Positions 16,516 to 24,262 of a stretch of 64,000 nucleotides of DNA are shown one piece after another. The notes under the pieces are model-generated. The model did no database searches. It was not told the DNA's origin and saw only the letters and a program-made list of their open reading frames with translations. The position numbers and the translations under genes are program-made. The first letter of the stretch is position 1. Every line of letters starts with the position of its first letter. This DNA comes from UBA12481 sp012523435 (GTDB taxonomy: Bacteria > Bacteroidota > Bacteroidia > Bacteroidales > UBA12481): positions 6,529 through 70,528 of the forward strand of contig JAQUCP010000014.1 of NCBI GenBank assembly GCA_028686135.1. The letters run 5' to 3'.

Positions 16516-17274
16516 ATGGAGAAATTTTCGGCGGTAATCATTGCCTATAATGAGGAGAAGGACATTGGGCGTTGTCTGGAGTCGCTTCGTGGGATTGCCG
16601 ATGAGATATACGTATTGGATTCGTTCAGTACAGACAGGACGGAGGCGATTTGTCGCGAGATGGGTGTCAGGTTTGAGCAGCATGTGTTTGATGGGTATGT
16701 TTCGCAAAAAAACCGTGCCATTGGTGGGGCCACTCATGATTTTATCCTTTCGCTTGATGCCGATGAAGCCTTGTCGGATGAATTAAAGGCTGAGATTCTC
16801 AGGATCAAAGCGCGGTGGACGCATGATGGGTACATTTTCAATCGGAGGAACAGCTGGTGTGGGCGGTGGATTCGGTTTACCACGTTGTACCCCGACCGGA
16901 AGTTGAGGTTGTTTGATCGCCGGAAGGCTTCTTGGGATGGTTTGGACCCGCATGATTTTGTCAAGCCTGTTCCGGGGGCACGTATCACTCGTGTCAAGGG
17001 TGATCTGTTGCATTGGGCGATTCACACGTTGGAAGAGCAGCAGAACAAGACGGAGCAATTTGCGAGGATATCGGCCAAAGCCTATTTTGATCATGATCGC
17101 AAGGCGGGTTGGCTGTCGGCTTATACGCATGCCGGCTGGCGGTGGTTCCGGGAGTATCTTCTTCGGCTCGGTTTCCTTGAGGGATATGCGGGGTGGCAAA
17201 TTGCGCGATATTCAGCTCTTTATGCGTGGAAAAAATATTCTTATCTTCGCGTATTGTATGGAAACAAATCCTGA
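16516..17274 (+). CDS. family 2 glycosyltransferase, WaaE/KdtX-like
   Basis: A 252-residue GT-A glycosyltransferase. The nucleotide-sugar site begins AVIIAYNEEKDIGRCL (residues 5-20), with DSFSTDRT and the metal-binding LSLDADEALS (about 76). The C-terminal half, with SWCGRWIRFTTLYPDRKLRLF and RAKASWDGLDPH-like sequence, matches the lipopolysaccharide core glycosyltransferase subgroup (WaaE). It probably adds a sugar to lipopolysaccharide core at the cytosolic face of the inner membrane; the sugar is not predictable. Its 3' end overlaps tsaC by 17 bases. Confidence 0.85.
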   Translation: MEKFSAVIIAYNEEKDIGRCLESLRGIADEIYVLDSFSTDRTEAICREMGVRFEQHVFDGYVSQKNRAIGGATHDFILSLDADEALSDELKAEILRIKARWTHDGYIFNRRNSWCGRWIRFTTLYPDRKLRLFDRRKASWDGLDPHDFVKPVPGARITRVKGDLLHWAIHTLEEQQNKTEQFARISAKAYFDHDRKAGWLSAYTHAGWRWFREYLLRLGFLEGYAGWQIARYSALYAWKKYSYLRVLYGNKS

Positions 17275-17848
17275 ACCCATCTGGGACCCTGAAGATCTGG
17301 AACAGGCTGTTACCATCCTGAGCCAGGGAGGGGTTATTCTCTACCCCACCGATACCATCTGGGGCATTGGATGTGATGCCACCCGTCAGGATGCCGTGGA
17401 CAAAATCTTCCGGATCAAGGAACGGCCGGCAGGTCGCAGCATGCTGATTCTGGTAAAAGACATCGAGATGGCCCGGGATTACACGCTGGAGAGTTCACCA
17501 ACTATTTGGGAAGTGATGCGCGAAAGCATCGACCCATTAACCCTGATATTTCCGCAGGCGACAAACCTGGCTGCTAATCTTCCCGCTCCTGATGGCACCA
17601 TTGGGATGCGTGCCCCTAAAGATCCATTTTGCCAGGCCTTGTTAACCGCCTTTGGCAAACCGGTGGTCTCCTCTTCCGCAAATCGGTCGAACAATGCCCC
17701 ACCTCGGTTTTTTGGTGAAATTCCGGCTTCGGTCCTCAAAAAAGTGGATTATGTGGTCAGGTGGCGACAGGAAGATCATTCCCCGGGAAAACCTTCGACA
17801 GTGGTTCGGATCAATGAAGACGGCGAAATGGAGATGATCAGGCCTTGA
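17258..17848 (+). CDS. tsaC: threonylcarbamoyl-AMP synthase (Sua5/YrdC family)
   Basis: Makes threonylcarbamoyl-AMP from threonine, bicarbonate and ATP, the first step of the t6A modification of ANN-decoding tRNAs. The 196-residue single-domain protein shows GGVILYPTDTIWGIGCDA (about 24-41), KIFRIKERP, SMLILVKD, GMRAPKDPF (about 111) and VVSSSANRS. It lacks the C-terminal Sua5 domain, so it is TsaC-like. The open frame runs much further upstream, but those residues are a shadow of the glycosyltransferase gene. The ATG chosen gives the family's length and overlaps that gene by 17 bases. Confidence 0.93.
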   Translation: METNPEPIWDPEDLEQAVTILSQGGVILYPTDTIWGIGCDATRQDAVDKIFRIKERPAGRSMLILVKDIEMARDYTLESSPTIWEVMRESIDPLTLIFPQATNLAANLPAPDGTIGMRAPKDPFCQALLTAFGKPVVSSSANRSNNAPPRFFGEIPASVLKKVDYVVRWRQEDHSPGKPSTVVRINEDGEMEMIRP

Positions 17849-17892
17849 TCTTGAACCCCACTCCCAAAGTTTAACTATTCCCGGATAAGGCC

Positions 17893-18435
17893 TTAATCCT
17901 GCAGGTTGAGCAAATCATCTGGAATACGTAACGTGAGTTGCCTGCTAACCTCGTCTTTTTCAATAACATAATCGTCACGATCCGGCACCAGAACCTGTTT
18001 GCCCCGGATCTCAATTTCCCAGAGTGGGTTCCCTGGAATATCTTCAAAACCGGTGACAATTCCTACCTCACCGGTCAGGATGTTGGTCACCGAGAATCCA
18101 ATAATGGCTGGTTCTATTTGCGTATCACTCATGAACCACTCATTCCAGTCCCCCTCCAGGCAGCATTGGAGTCCCACCATTTTCAGTGCTTTATCCTGAC
18201 TGGTCACCTCGTCGAGGCCGATGATCAGGTGGTGGTCATCCTTTTGGGCAACCGACTCCTCGGCAACCCGGAACGGCACCAAACCGGCATCGATTCGAAT
18301 AAAAACCCATTCGGGAAAATCCTCCAGCTCGGCGATAGATCGGTTAAGACGCAGGAGGAGCCTTCCCTGAACTCCGTGAACCCGGACGAAGGTTCCTGCT
18401 TCGAAGGTGTTCTCTTCCAGATTAATGATTGGCAT
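17893..18435 (-). CDS. rimM: ribosome maturation factor RimM
   Basis: A 180-residue factor that binds S19 and helps mature the head of the 30S subunit. The N-terminal RimM domain begins FEAGTFVRVHGVQGRLLLRL (residues 11-30); the C-terminal PRC-barrel contains LTGEVGIVTGFEDIPGNPLW and VLVPDRDDYV. In many bacteria rimM lies directly after rpsP, but here it is the ninth and last gene of a long minus-strand unit and starts inside the T9SS cargo gene (14-base overlap). Unless an internal promoter exists, expression of this housekeeping factor depends on the accessory operon upstream. Confidence 0.93.
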   Translation of the reverse strand: MPIINLEENTFEAGTFVRVHGVQGRLLLRLNRSIAELEDFPEWVFIRIDAGLVPFRVAEESVAQKDDHHLIIGLDEVTSQDKALKMVGLQCCLEGDWNEWFMSDTQIEPAIIGFSVTNILTGEVGIVTGFEDIPGNPLWEIEIRGKQVLVPDRDDYVIEKDEVSRQLTLRIPDDLLNLQD

Positions 18436-19063
18436 GGATAACTTTTTGCGGTTTTGTCTGATAAAACGGACTAACCAGTTGGTAATAATAGATCCCTATC
18501 GGCAAGCCAAGTGATTGAATGTCAACCTCTCCAATCGGGCCTTCGATGGACTCCTGAAAAACAATCTGACCCATCTCGTTCCGAATCAAGAGGGTTGCTC
18601 TATTCACCTTCCAATGTAATGGGAGGGGAACGTTCAGATGATCCGACGTCGGATTTGGATAGGGTACGGGATCGAGCAGCACCTGTCCATCTTCGTTGGC
18701 AATACGGGTGGTATAGATATAATAATAGCTGGTAGCTGTTTCAACGTATTCATAAGCAATATACAGTAACTCGAGTTTATCATCAGAATTAAAAAGATTG
18801 CGGCTCAGGTATTTAATATCTGAAAGCCAGTAATTGGCGGGTACATCCAGCCTAATCTGTTTGTCGAGACGAAAATCTGGATGATAGACCCGGCACTCGG
18901 CTGAAGGAACATCCATCAGAAAAAAGCGGAAATCCCCGTTTTCGAGCCGGGTAAAGGTTCCGGAATAGGTAAACGACTGAAGGAATGAGATCTGAGCCAA
19001 TCCTGAAAGAGGCATCCACGCCAAGAGCAGGATAAGCAGGCGGTTTTTAAGATTGGAGCTCAT
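18422..19063 (-). CDS. small T9SS cargo protein with type A sorting domain
   Basis: A 213-residue exported protein. The signal peptide is about residues 1-23 (ends LSGLAQ). The middle (25-125) has no recognised domain. The last 80 residues are a classic type A C-terminal sorting domain: VPYPNPTSDHLNVPL, LLIRNEMGQIVFQE, GEVDIQSLGLPIGIYYYQL and a final QKVIHANH. Proteins with this tail cross the outer membrane through the type IX secretion system and are anchored or released at the surface. The central part is unusually small for a T9SS cargo. It overlaps both neighbours, rimM by 14 bases and the acyltransferase-like gene by 17. Confidence 0.85.
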   Translation of the reverse strand: MSSNLKNRLLILLLAWMPLSGLAQISFLQSFTYSGTFTRLENGDFRFFLMDVPSAECRVYHPDFRLDKQIRLDVPANYWLSDIKYLSRNLFNSDDKLELLYIAYEYVETATSYYYIYTTRIANEDGQVLLDPVPYPNPTSDHLNVPLPLHWKVNRATLLIRNEMGQIVFQESIEGPIGEVDIQSLGLPIGIYYYQLVSPFYQTKPQKVIHANH

Positions 19064-20099
19064 TTTTTATTTTATTTTGATAGTAAAGATGTGTCAAATA
19101 AGCAGATACAGGAAGCAGGATCAGGAATAAACCCAGAGTGGACAACAGGGAGAGCGACTGGTAGAAGATGGTCCCGATATTGCCAATGAGCAGCCATTGA
19201 ATGACATAGAAGGAGGTTACCCGAACTCCCAGGAATCGGATGGCGGTCGGGATCCAGGCAGAACGGAAGCGATACAAGCTCCAGATCAGGAGAGCCAGGA
19301 CGAGCATATAGGAGAGGGCCCAAATAAAGAAGAGTTTTCCGTGGTGATAGTAAGCGGGCAGGTTAGTGGACGTATTCCAGCCTTGAGGAACGAATAGCAG
19401 AAAGAGCGCGAGCGCCGGAATCACGGCAAAGAAGCGGTATCTAGCCCGGGAGATCAGTTCGGGATACTGCTGGGTCAGAGCGAAGAACCCCGCTCCGGCC
19501 AGGGGATAAGCCATCCAGGGGAACAGCGGAAAGTACGACCAGGAGAAGTGGCCACCCACCAAGGCCTGGAAAAAGTGGGTCCATGAAGAGCCATCGCCCT
19601 CCCAGGCAAAGCGATTACCGAAAAATGCTACCAAAACGGCCAGAAGAAACCACAGAATCCAATGTGGGGAGATCCGTTTGAGAAGCCCGACAAAAAACAG
19701 GGAAAAGCCAGCCAGAATGAGGATATCCACGCCAAAAATATAGTGTAGCGGATCGACCCGCAAGCTTCCGAACAAACTATGAATCAACAGATTCGCATTT
19801 AATCCGATGTTCAGCAGCAGGCCCCAGAATATCAGCTTAAGAGGGCGATAGATCAGATCTGGCAAAAGACTTTTTTTCTGATTTTTTCCGGAGCTCAGCG
19901 CATAGTATCCCATCAGGAGCATGAAGATCGGAGCAGCCGGAACAGCCCCTAAGAAAAAGGCTATTTGGGCGATGGGGTGGGTCCATTCGGACTGTTGGAG
20001 GAACACCTCGACCGAGTGGACCAGCACCATCCAAATCACTGCCCATCCACGGAGCTGATCGGGCAGCCAGTGCCGGTGGCTGAAATCAGGCAGTTTCAT
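19047..20099 (-). CDS. multi-pass membrane acyltransferase-like protein
   Basis: A 350-residue inner-membrane protein with about nine to ten hydrophobic helices. The N-terminal DQLRGWAVIWMVLVHSVEVF (residues 18-37), with Arg in RG and His in helix 1, matches acyltransferase-3 and DUF1624 (heparan N-acetyltransferase-like) proteins. PIFMLLMGYYALSSGK follows, as in that group. Such proteins move acyl or acetyl groups from the cytosolic side to sugars or lipids on the far side. The exact family and substrate cannot be decided by eye. Sits in the PqqD-headed operon, ATGA-overlapping the TPR gene before it. Confidence 0.7.
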   Translation of the reverse strand: MKLPDFSHRHWLPDQLRGWAVIWMVLVHSVEVFLQQSEWTHPIAQIAFFLGAVPAAPIFMLLMGYYALSSGKNQKKSLLPDLIYRPLKLIFWGLLLNIGLNANLLIHSLFGSLRVDPLHYIFGVDILILAGFSLFFVGLLKRISPHWILWFLLAVLVAFFGNRFAWEGDGSSWTHFFQALVGGHFSWSYFPLFPWMAYPLAGAGFFALTQQYPELISRARYRFFAVIPALALFLLFVPQGWNTSTNLPAYYHHGKLFFIWALSYMLVLALLIWSLYRFRSAWIPTAIRFLGVRVTSFYVIQWLLIGNIGTIFYQSLSLLSTLGLFLILLPVSAYLTHLYYQNKIKNELQS

Positions 20100-20719
20100 T
20101 TGATCAGGGAGAGGCCCTCGAGCGCAGAAGGATCATCCGGTGAATAGAGGAGTGCTTTCTGGAAGAGAACCTTAGCTTCGAGCGATTTTCCGAGTTTGAG
20201 ACGGGTCCAGGCCAGGATGATCAGGGTATCATAATCGAACGGATAGAGGTTCAGCACTTTTGTAAATAACTGATCTGCTTTAAGATAATCCTCACGACCA
20301 TACGCTACGAGGCCAAAGCGATAGTTTGCGATGGAATTGTTCGGGTCGATTTTCAGGATCTCCTCATAGGTAGCAATAACCTGGTCCCAGTTACCCATGG
20401 AAGAGAGCGGGTAGATCAGGCCGAGGCGGGGTTCTACGCCGTATGGCCTCAGGTTGATAGCTCGACGGTAGTAGCCTTCCGACTCTTTAAAATCCCCTGA
20501 TTTGTAGGATAACCAGCCCAGGCGCAGATTGATCTCATAGGATGACTGGTCATAGACTCCTTTTAGGGTATTGACGGCGCCTTGGTAATCTCCACTGTTC
20601 TCGCGGGTATAGCTGTTGCGGAAGGCAGCCCGCTGCTTATCAAAACTTTGTGCCACGGACGGTGCCGTGAATGGTGCCAGCAGCGTCAGAATCAAAAATA
20701 GTACTCTTAAAATCGCCAT
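20096..20719 (-). CDS. periplasmic TPR protein
   Basis: A 207-residue protein with signal peptide (residues 1-23, ending APSVAQ) and about four tetratricopeptide repeats, for example NYTREN..GAVNTLKGVY, INLRLGWLSYKSGDFKESEG, YEEILKIDPNNSIANYRFGL and LNLYPFDYDTLIILAWTRL. It likely scaffolds a protein complex in the periplasm. It overlaps the beta-barrel gene upstream by 13 bases and the membrane acyltransferase-like gene downstream by 4, so it is translationally coupled to both. The barrel protein also carries TPR-like repeats, which suggests the two bind each other. Confidence 0.85.
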   Translation of the reverse strand: MAILRVLFLILTLLAPFTAPSVAQSFDKQRAAFRNSYTRENSGDYQGAVNTLKGVYDQSSYEINLRLGWLSYKSGDFKESEGYYRRAINLRPYGVEPRLGLIYPLSSMGNWDQVIATYEEILKIDPNNSIANYRFGLVAYGREDYLKADQLFTKVLNLYPFDYDTLIILAWTRLKLGKSLEAKVLFQKALLYSPDDPSALEGLSLIK

Positions 20720-22041
20720 GTGATACCTCCTGTTAAACTGTGCATGTGATACTGCTTTTCAAATCCCCCAGTATAAATTCCATCCCCGTCATAGAGCTGC
20801 CAGGTGCTGATTCGTTGCGACCATTGGTAGCGAACGGCCAGATCAAGCTGGCTAGTCAGGCTATAAACAAGCAGATTTGCGCCAGCGCGAGCCACGATCG
20901 GGTCATAGTTGTTATAGACAACCCAGGCGCTCTTTTCTGTGTAACCATTAAACTCCCCAAAGCTGTAAAAAGCCTCCAGCCAGGTGTTTCCAAACAGTTT
21001 TTTTCCGGCAGAAAAGGAGGAGACCAACCGGGGGACTCCTCTGTTAGCACCATTGATGAGTGTCATTTCTCCTCTGACCCAGATGTTAGTATTCCCTGCC
21101 GGGTAGAGGGTAAGATCGGCTCCACCCTGGATGTATCTTTTGCTTTTAAACCGATTCCAATCACCTCTCAGAGTCAGCACCGCCCAAGCGAACTGCTTTG
21201 AGAGGGAGGCATGTAAGGCCATATCCCGATAGAAATAGGGCACCTCCACATAACTTCCTGAGATGGGTGTCTGTTGCCATTCCCGGAGCGGATAGGTAGC
21301 CGAAAGCACCTGACCCGCCAACGCGCCGGTAAACCCTTTACCAAAATACCAGCTACCCGCGAGGTAAAAGGCATTCTGATCAAAGGGCACTTCAAACTCA
21401 ATCGGCTCGGATCCAGATGCGGCAAAGTATTGTAATGCGAAGTATTTCAGATTATTAGCCGCCAGTGTGATTCGTAAACGTCTATGTGGATTGAGGTTTA
21501 ATCCAGCTCCGACATAGCTATAGGAAGGCACTAGGTAATGATGTGAGAAAGGAGCATCCGGGGAAGTAGATTTCAGGTCGCTGGCCTTAGCCGCAAGCAT
21601 ATAGCCAGGCTCCACAAAAACCGAGGTGATCAGTCGGGGAGCCTGAATATGAAAGCGTTCGCGGGTATCCTGCGGGATTGAATCCACGATCAGGCGGGCT
21701 TCGCTAAAATGGCCGGAGCCGAGCAGGGCCAGGTATCGATAGGCCAGGGCATTCGGATCATTCTGACTGAATGTCAACGCTTTTTTAAAATGGACATCTG
21801 CGCGGAGAGGTTTATTCAGATTCAACTCGGCCATTCCTGCGCGCATCCTCAGGAAATAATAATCATAACCCAAAGCGAACCCCTCCTGGGTCACCTGGCG
21901 CACTTCCTTCCAGTTGGCGTGTTGCCAAGCCTGATAGCTCAGGCTGTCGATCGCGGCAAACGACCGTTCTGTCTGGGCTAGCAGCGGAAAAGAACCCATG
22001 AAGGGAAGTAGCATCAGAAGTATTTTCAGTTTCCTATTCAT
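20707..22041 (-). CDS. outer-membrane beta-barrel protein with N-terminal TPR repeats (YaiO-like)
   Basis: A 444-residue envelope protein with signal peptide (1-22, ending FPLLAQ). Residues 30-125 form TPR-like helices (QAWQHANWKEVRQVTQEGFA, ADVHFKKALTFSQNDPNALA). From about 150 to the end, alternating hydrophobic and polar residues rich in Tyr, Trp and Phe predict a beta-barrel, and the chain ends GGITWRF with terminal Phe, the usual outer-membrane sorting signal. This TPR-plus-barrel layout recalls YaiO and polysaccharide-export porins. It may form an exit pore for the operon's product. The downstream gene encodes a separate TPR protein. Six bases separate it from the urea transporter-M23 gene. 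Confidence 0.75.
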   Translation of the reverse strand: MNRKLKILLMLLPFMGSFPLLAQTERSFAAIDSLSYQAWQHANWKEVRQVTQEGFALGYDYYFLRMRAGMAELNLNKPLRADVHFKKALTFSQNDPNALAYRYLALLGSGHFSEARLIVDSIPQDTRERFHIQAPRLITSVFVEPGYMLAAKASDLKSTSPDAPFSHHYLVPSYSYVGAGLNLNPHRRLRITLAANNLKYFALQYFAASGSEPIEFEVPFDQNAFYLAGSWYFGKGFTGALAGQVLSATYPLREWQQTPISGSYVEVPYFYRDMALHASLSKQFAWAVLTLRGDWNRFKSKRYIQGGADLTLYPAGNTNIWVRGEMTLINGANRGVPRLVSSFSAGKKLFGNTWLEAFYSFGEFNGYTEKSAWVVYNNYDPIVARAGANLLVYSLTSQLDLAVRYQWSQRISTWQLYDGDGIYTGGFEKQYHMHSLTGGITWRF

Positions 22042-22047
22042 CTCTGA

Positions 22048-24258
22048 TTAGTTTCTGGTATTGATAGTAATCTGTTCGAACCGTGAGGATTCTTTCGGGT
22101 AAATGAGACGAATCTCCCCATCGTTACAAACCTCAACAGTACACGCTATTTCATCGAGTCTATCATCAGCTATCTGCCTGGAAACCTGAGTCTTTAAAGT
22201 CATCATCTCCGGGGCAAGCGGATCATCCTGACTCTCATAATTCATTCGATAGGACGTCTTCAGGAAAATATGAAACGGAGCGATCCAGTCTTGAATCCAT
22301 CGCATCCAGCGCCTAGCGGAAATGAACAACGGGATTTGATCAAAGATAGTCAAACCAGGATCGAAAGTCAGCGGGATCCGGAAACAAGCCGTAAAGAATG
22401 CGTAGAGCGGATTGCTTCGGCTCCCCTCGAAATGGGTGAAGTAGAAAGCCTGACCGTCATTAGTGAACCAAGCTGTTGCGCCTCCCTCCCGGTCGCGGAT
22501 AGACGACTGGTTGTAGGCGTCAGTTTGGACCTCCCAGGTCACCTCGCGAGCTTTCTCTCCCGAGTGGTAGGATACGCGGAGGATTTGTCCGGGCACCAGG
22601 TGGAACACTTTCGATAGTAGTCTGTCAATCTTTAGATTTGAGACAATCTGACCCTCGAGAGGGCGGTCATAGGATCTCAGCGTGCGTTTTTCTGGCTCAT
22701 CCAGGAGGTAGTATCCAAAGGGGTAGTCGAGAGTAGCTGAATGGATGAACGGCGTAGCCTGGAACTGGAAATGCAGGTGAGGTTCGGGAGATCGGCCGGA
22801 GTTCCCGATCTGGGCCAGCTCTTGATCGGGGGAGACATAATCGCCCGGTTTAAAGCGGATAGAGCCCGACTTCAGGTGGGAGTATTTGGTGTACAATCCG
22901 GCTGCGTGCCACATAACCACCGTGTTACCCCAGTTATTGAGTGTGTTGGCATCGCCCGGTGGGTTATCCGGAATACCGTCGGTTACTGAATCCACGATAC
23001 CACCGGCAGCCGGGTACACCGGTTTTGCCCAGGTGTGATAGTCGTCCAGCTTATGCCCGTTATTTTGCCAGGTTTTGTTATCCTGGCCGATTTTCACAAA
23101 ATCCCAGGCGTGACGCCAATCGGACTGGTGAGTATATCGGCCATCATGTCCCTGACTGATAAACCACTTACCCATCACGGGTAATCGGAAGAGCAGACTG
23201 GTTTTCTGGCTCAGTCGATTCTGATAGTTTGACCAGGCGTAGAGGTTCCGCTCTGGATTATTATGCTGAACTACAACCGGATGTAGCCCGGTAGCCCGGT
23301 TTTTCCGCTGGCGGATGGTGAAGAGGAACAGGAGTACCACCACGTTAAACGGCAGAGCATAAACCGATAGGTGGAACATGGAAAGCAGCTCCTCCATCCC
23401 GACAGTCAGGAAGGTGACCACCGGTACCAGCAGGACAGCCCAGAAAAAGGTATAAGCCGATGGGATCAGAAAGAATCCACCGATGGCGATAGACATCAGG
23501 ATATAATTAAATCCGATATAGGTATAATCCAACGAGTTGATGTCGATGCCGATCACGTGATAAAAGAGGTATGCCGAAAAGAATCCGATTAGAGACAGCA
23601 GAAAGGCTATCCGGGAGGAGATCAGGAGGCCGATAGCCACGAGGACTCCGGCGACGAGGCTATACTGAAAGAAAACCGCGCCCATGGAGATGAAATAGGT
23701 CTTAATAGCCTGTGGTATAGCAAGTTGATTAAGCCACTCCACGCTATTGACCAGGTTGATTCCCCCCATCCCGTACAGTCGGTTCCACTCAAAGAGTGTC
23801 TGGTCACCGACTTCCAGAGCTGAGAATCGTCTGGCTGCCAACATGACAATCCAGAGGCTGATGATGAAGGGCCAGCTGAGAAAGGGTAATTCGTAACGTG
23901 CCAACCATCCGTGGAGGGTGACAGCGAGGAAGAAGGTGAGGATCGAGGCGAAGATCACCATCAACACCAAGGCGGGTCCCGAACTGAAATAGAGGCCCAG
24001 GGGAAGGGTTACCAAGAGCGTATTATAACTCAATAATCCTTTGGATATCAATTTTTTATCAAACCCCAACCACTTAGCCAGCACCAATGAAATCAGTACT
24101 CCGGCCAATCCGGCCAATCCGGCTAATGGAACCTGAAAGGTGATGATCAGAATAATGGCAGCAAAGACCCGGTTATCCGAGAAGAACACCTGGGAGTAGG
24201 AGTTAAGCACTCCGTCGGCCAGGGAGGAAAGGGGTCTTTGAAGCCGTTTAATATCCAC
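22048..24258 (-). CDS. urea transporter domain fused to an M23 metallopeptidase domain
   Basis: A 736-residue fusion. Residues about 10-320 are a polytopic membrane domain whose ISKGLLSYNTLLVTLPLGLY and RYELPFLSWPFIISLW resemble bacterial urea transporters. Residues about 370-530 form an M23 (LytM-like) domain with RHAWDF (His383, Asp386), YSHLKSG, and PEPHLHFQFQ (about 492). A 200-residue C-terminal part is beta-rich and unassigned. The ATG further upstream lies inside the preceding gene; GTG, 4 bases after that gene's stop, is preferred. The M23 part would be periplasmic, where it could cut peptidoglycan, or act as an inactive binding module. Whether the membrane part carries urea or another small amide is unknown. 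Confidence 0.82.
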   Translation of the reverse strand: MDIKRLQRPLSSLADGVLNSYSQVFFSDNRVFAAIILIITFQVPLAGLAGLAGVLISLVLAKWLGFDKKLISKGLLSYNTLLVTLPLGLYFSSGPALVLMVIFASILTFFLAVTLHGWLARYELPFLSWPFIISLWIVMLAARRFSALEVGDQTLFEWNRLYGMGGINLVNSVEWLNQLAIPQAIKTYFISMGAVFFQYSLVAGVLVAIGLLISSRIAFLLSLIGFFSAYLFYHVIGIDINSLDYTYIGFNYILMSIAIGGFFLIPSAYTFFWAVLLVPVVTFLTVGMEELLSMFHLSVYALPFNVVVLLFLFTIRQRKNRATGLHPVVVQHNNPERNLYAWSNYQNRLSQKTSLLFRLPVMGKWFISQGHDGRYTHQSDWRHAWDFVKIGQDNKTWQNNGHKLDDYHTWAKPVYPAAGGIVDSVTDGIPDNPPGDANTLNNWGNTVVMWHAAGLYTKYSHLKSGSIRFKPGDYVSPDQELAQIGNSGRSPEPHLHFQFQATPFIHSATLDYPFGYYLLDEPEKRTLRSYDRPLEGQIVSNLKIDRLLSKVFHLVPGQILRVSYHSGEKAREVTWEVQTDAYNQSSIRDREGGATAWFTNDGQAFYFTHFEGSRSNPLYAFFTACFRIPLTFDPGLTIFDQIPLFISARRWMRWIQDWIAPFHIFLKTSYRMNYESQDDPLAPEMMTLKTQVSRQIADDRLDEIACTVEVCNDGEIRLIYPKESSRFEQITINTRN

Positions 24259-24262
24259 GCAA

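Noticed and set aside
16913..17257. N-terminal extension of tsaC
   Set aside because: Lies in another frame of the glycosyltransferase gene; TsaC family similarity begins only at 17258.
24097..24125. Tandem repeat in DNA of the urea transporter region
   Set aside because: It encodes an in-frame LAG triplet repeat within a membrane helix and needs no separate explanation.
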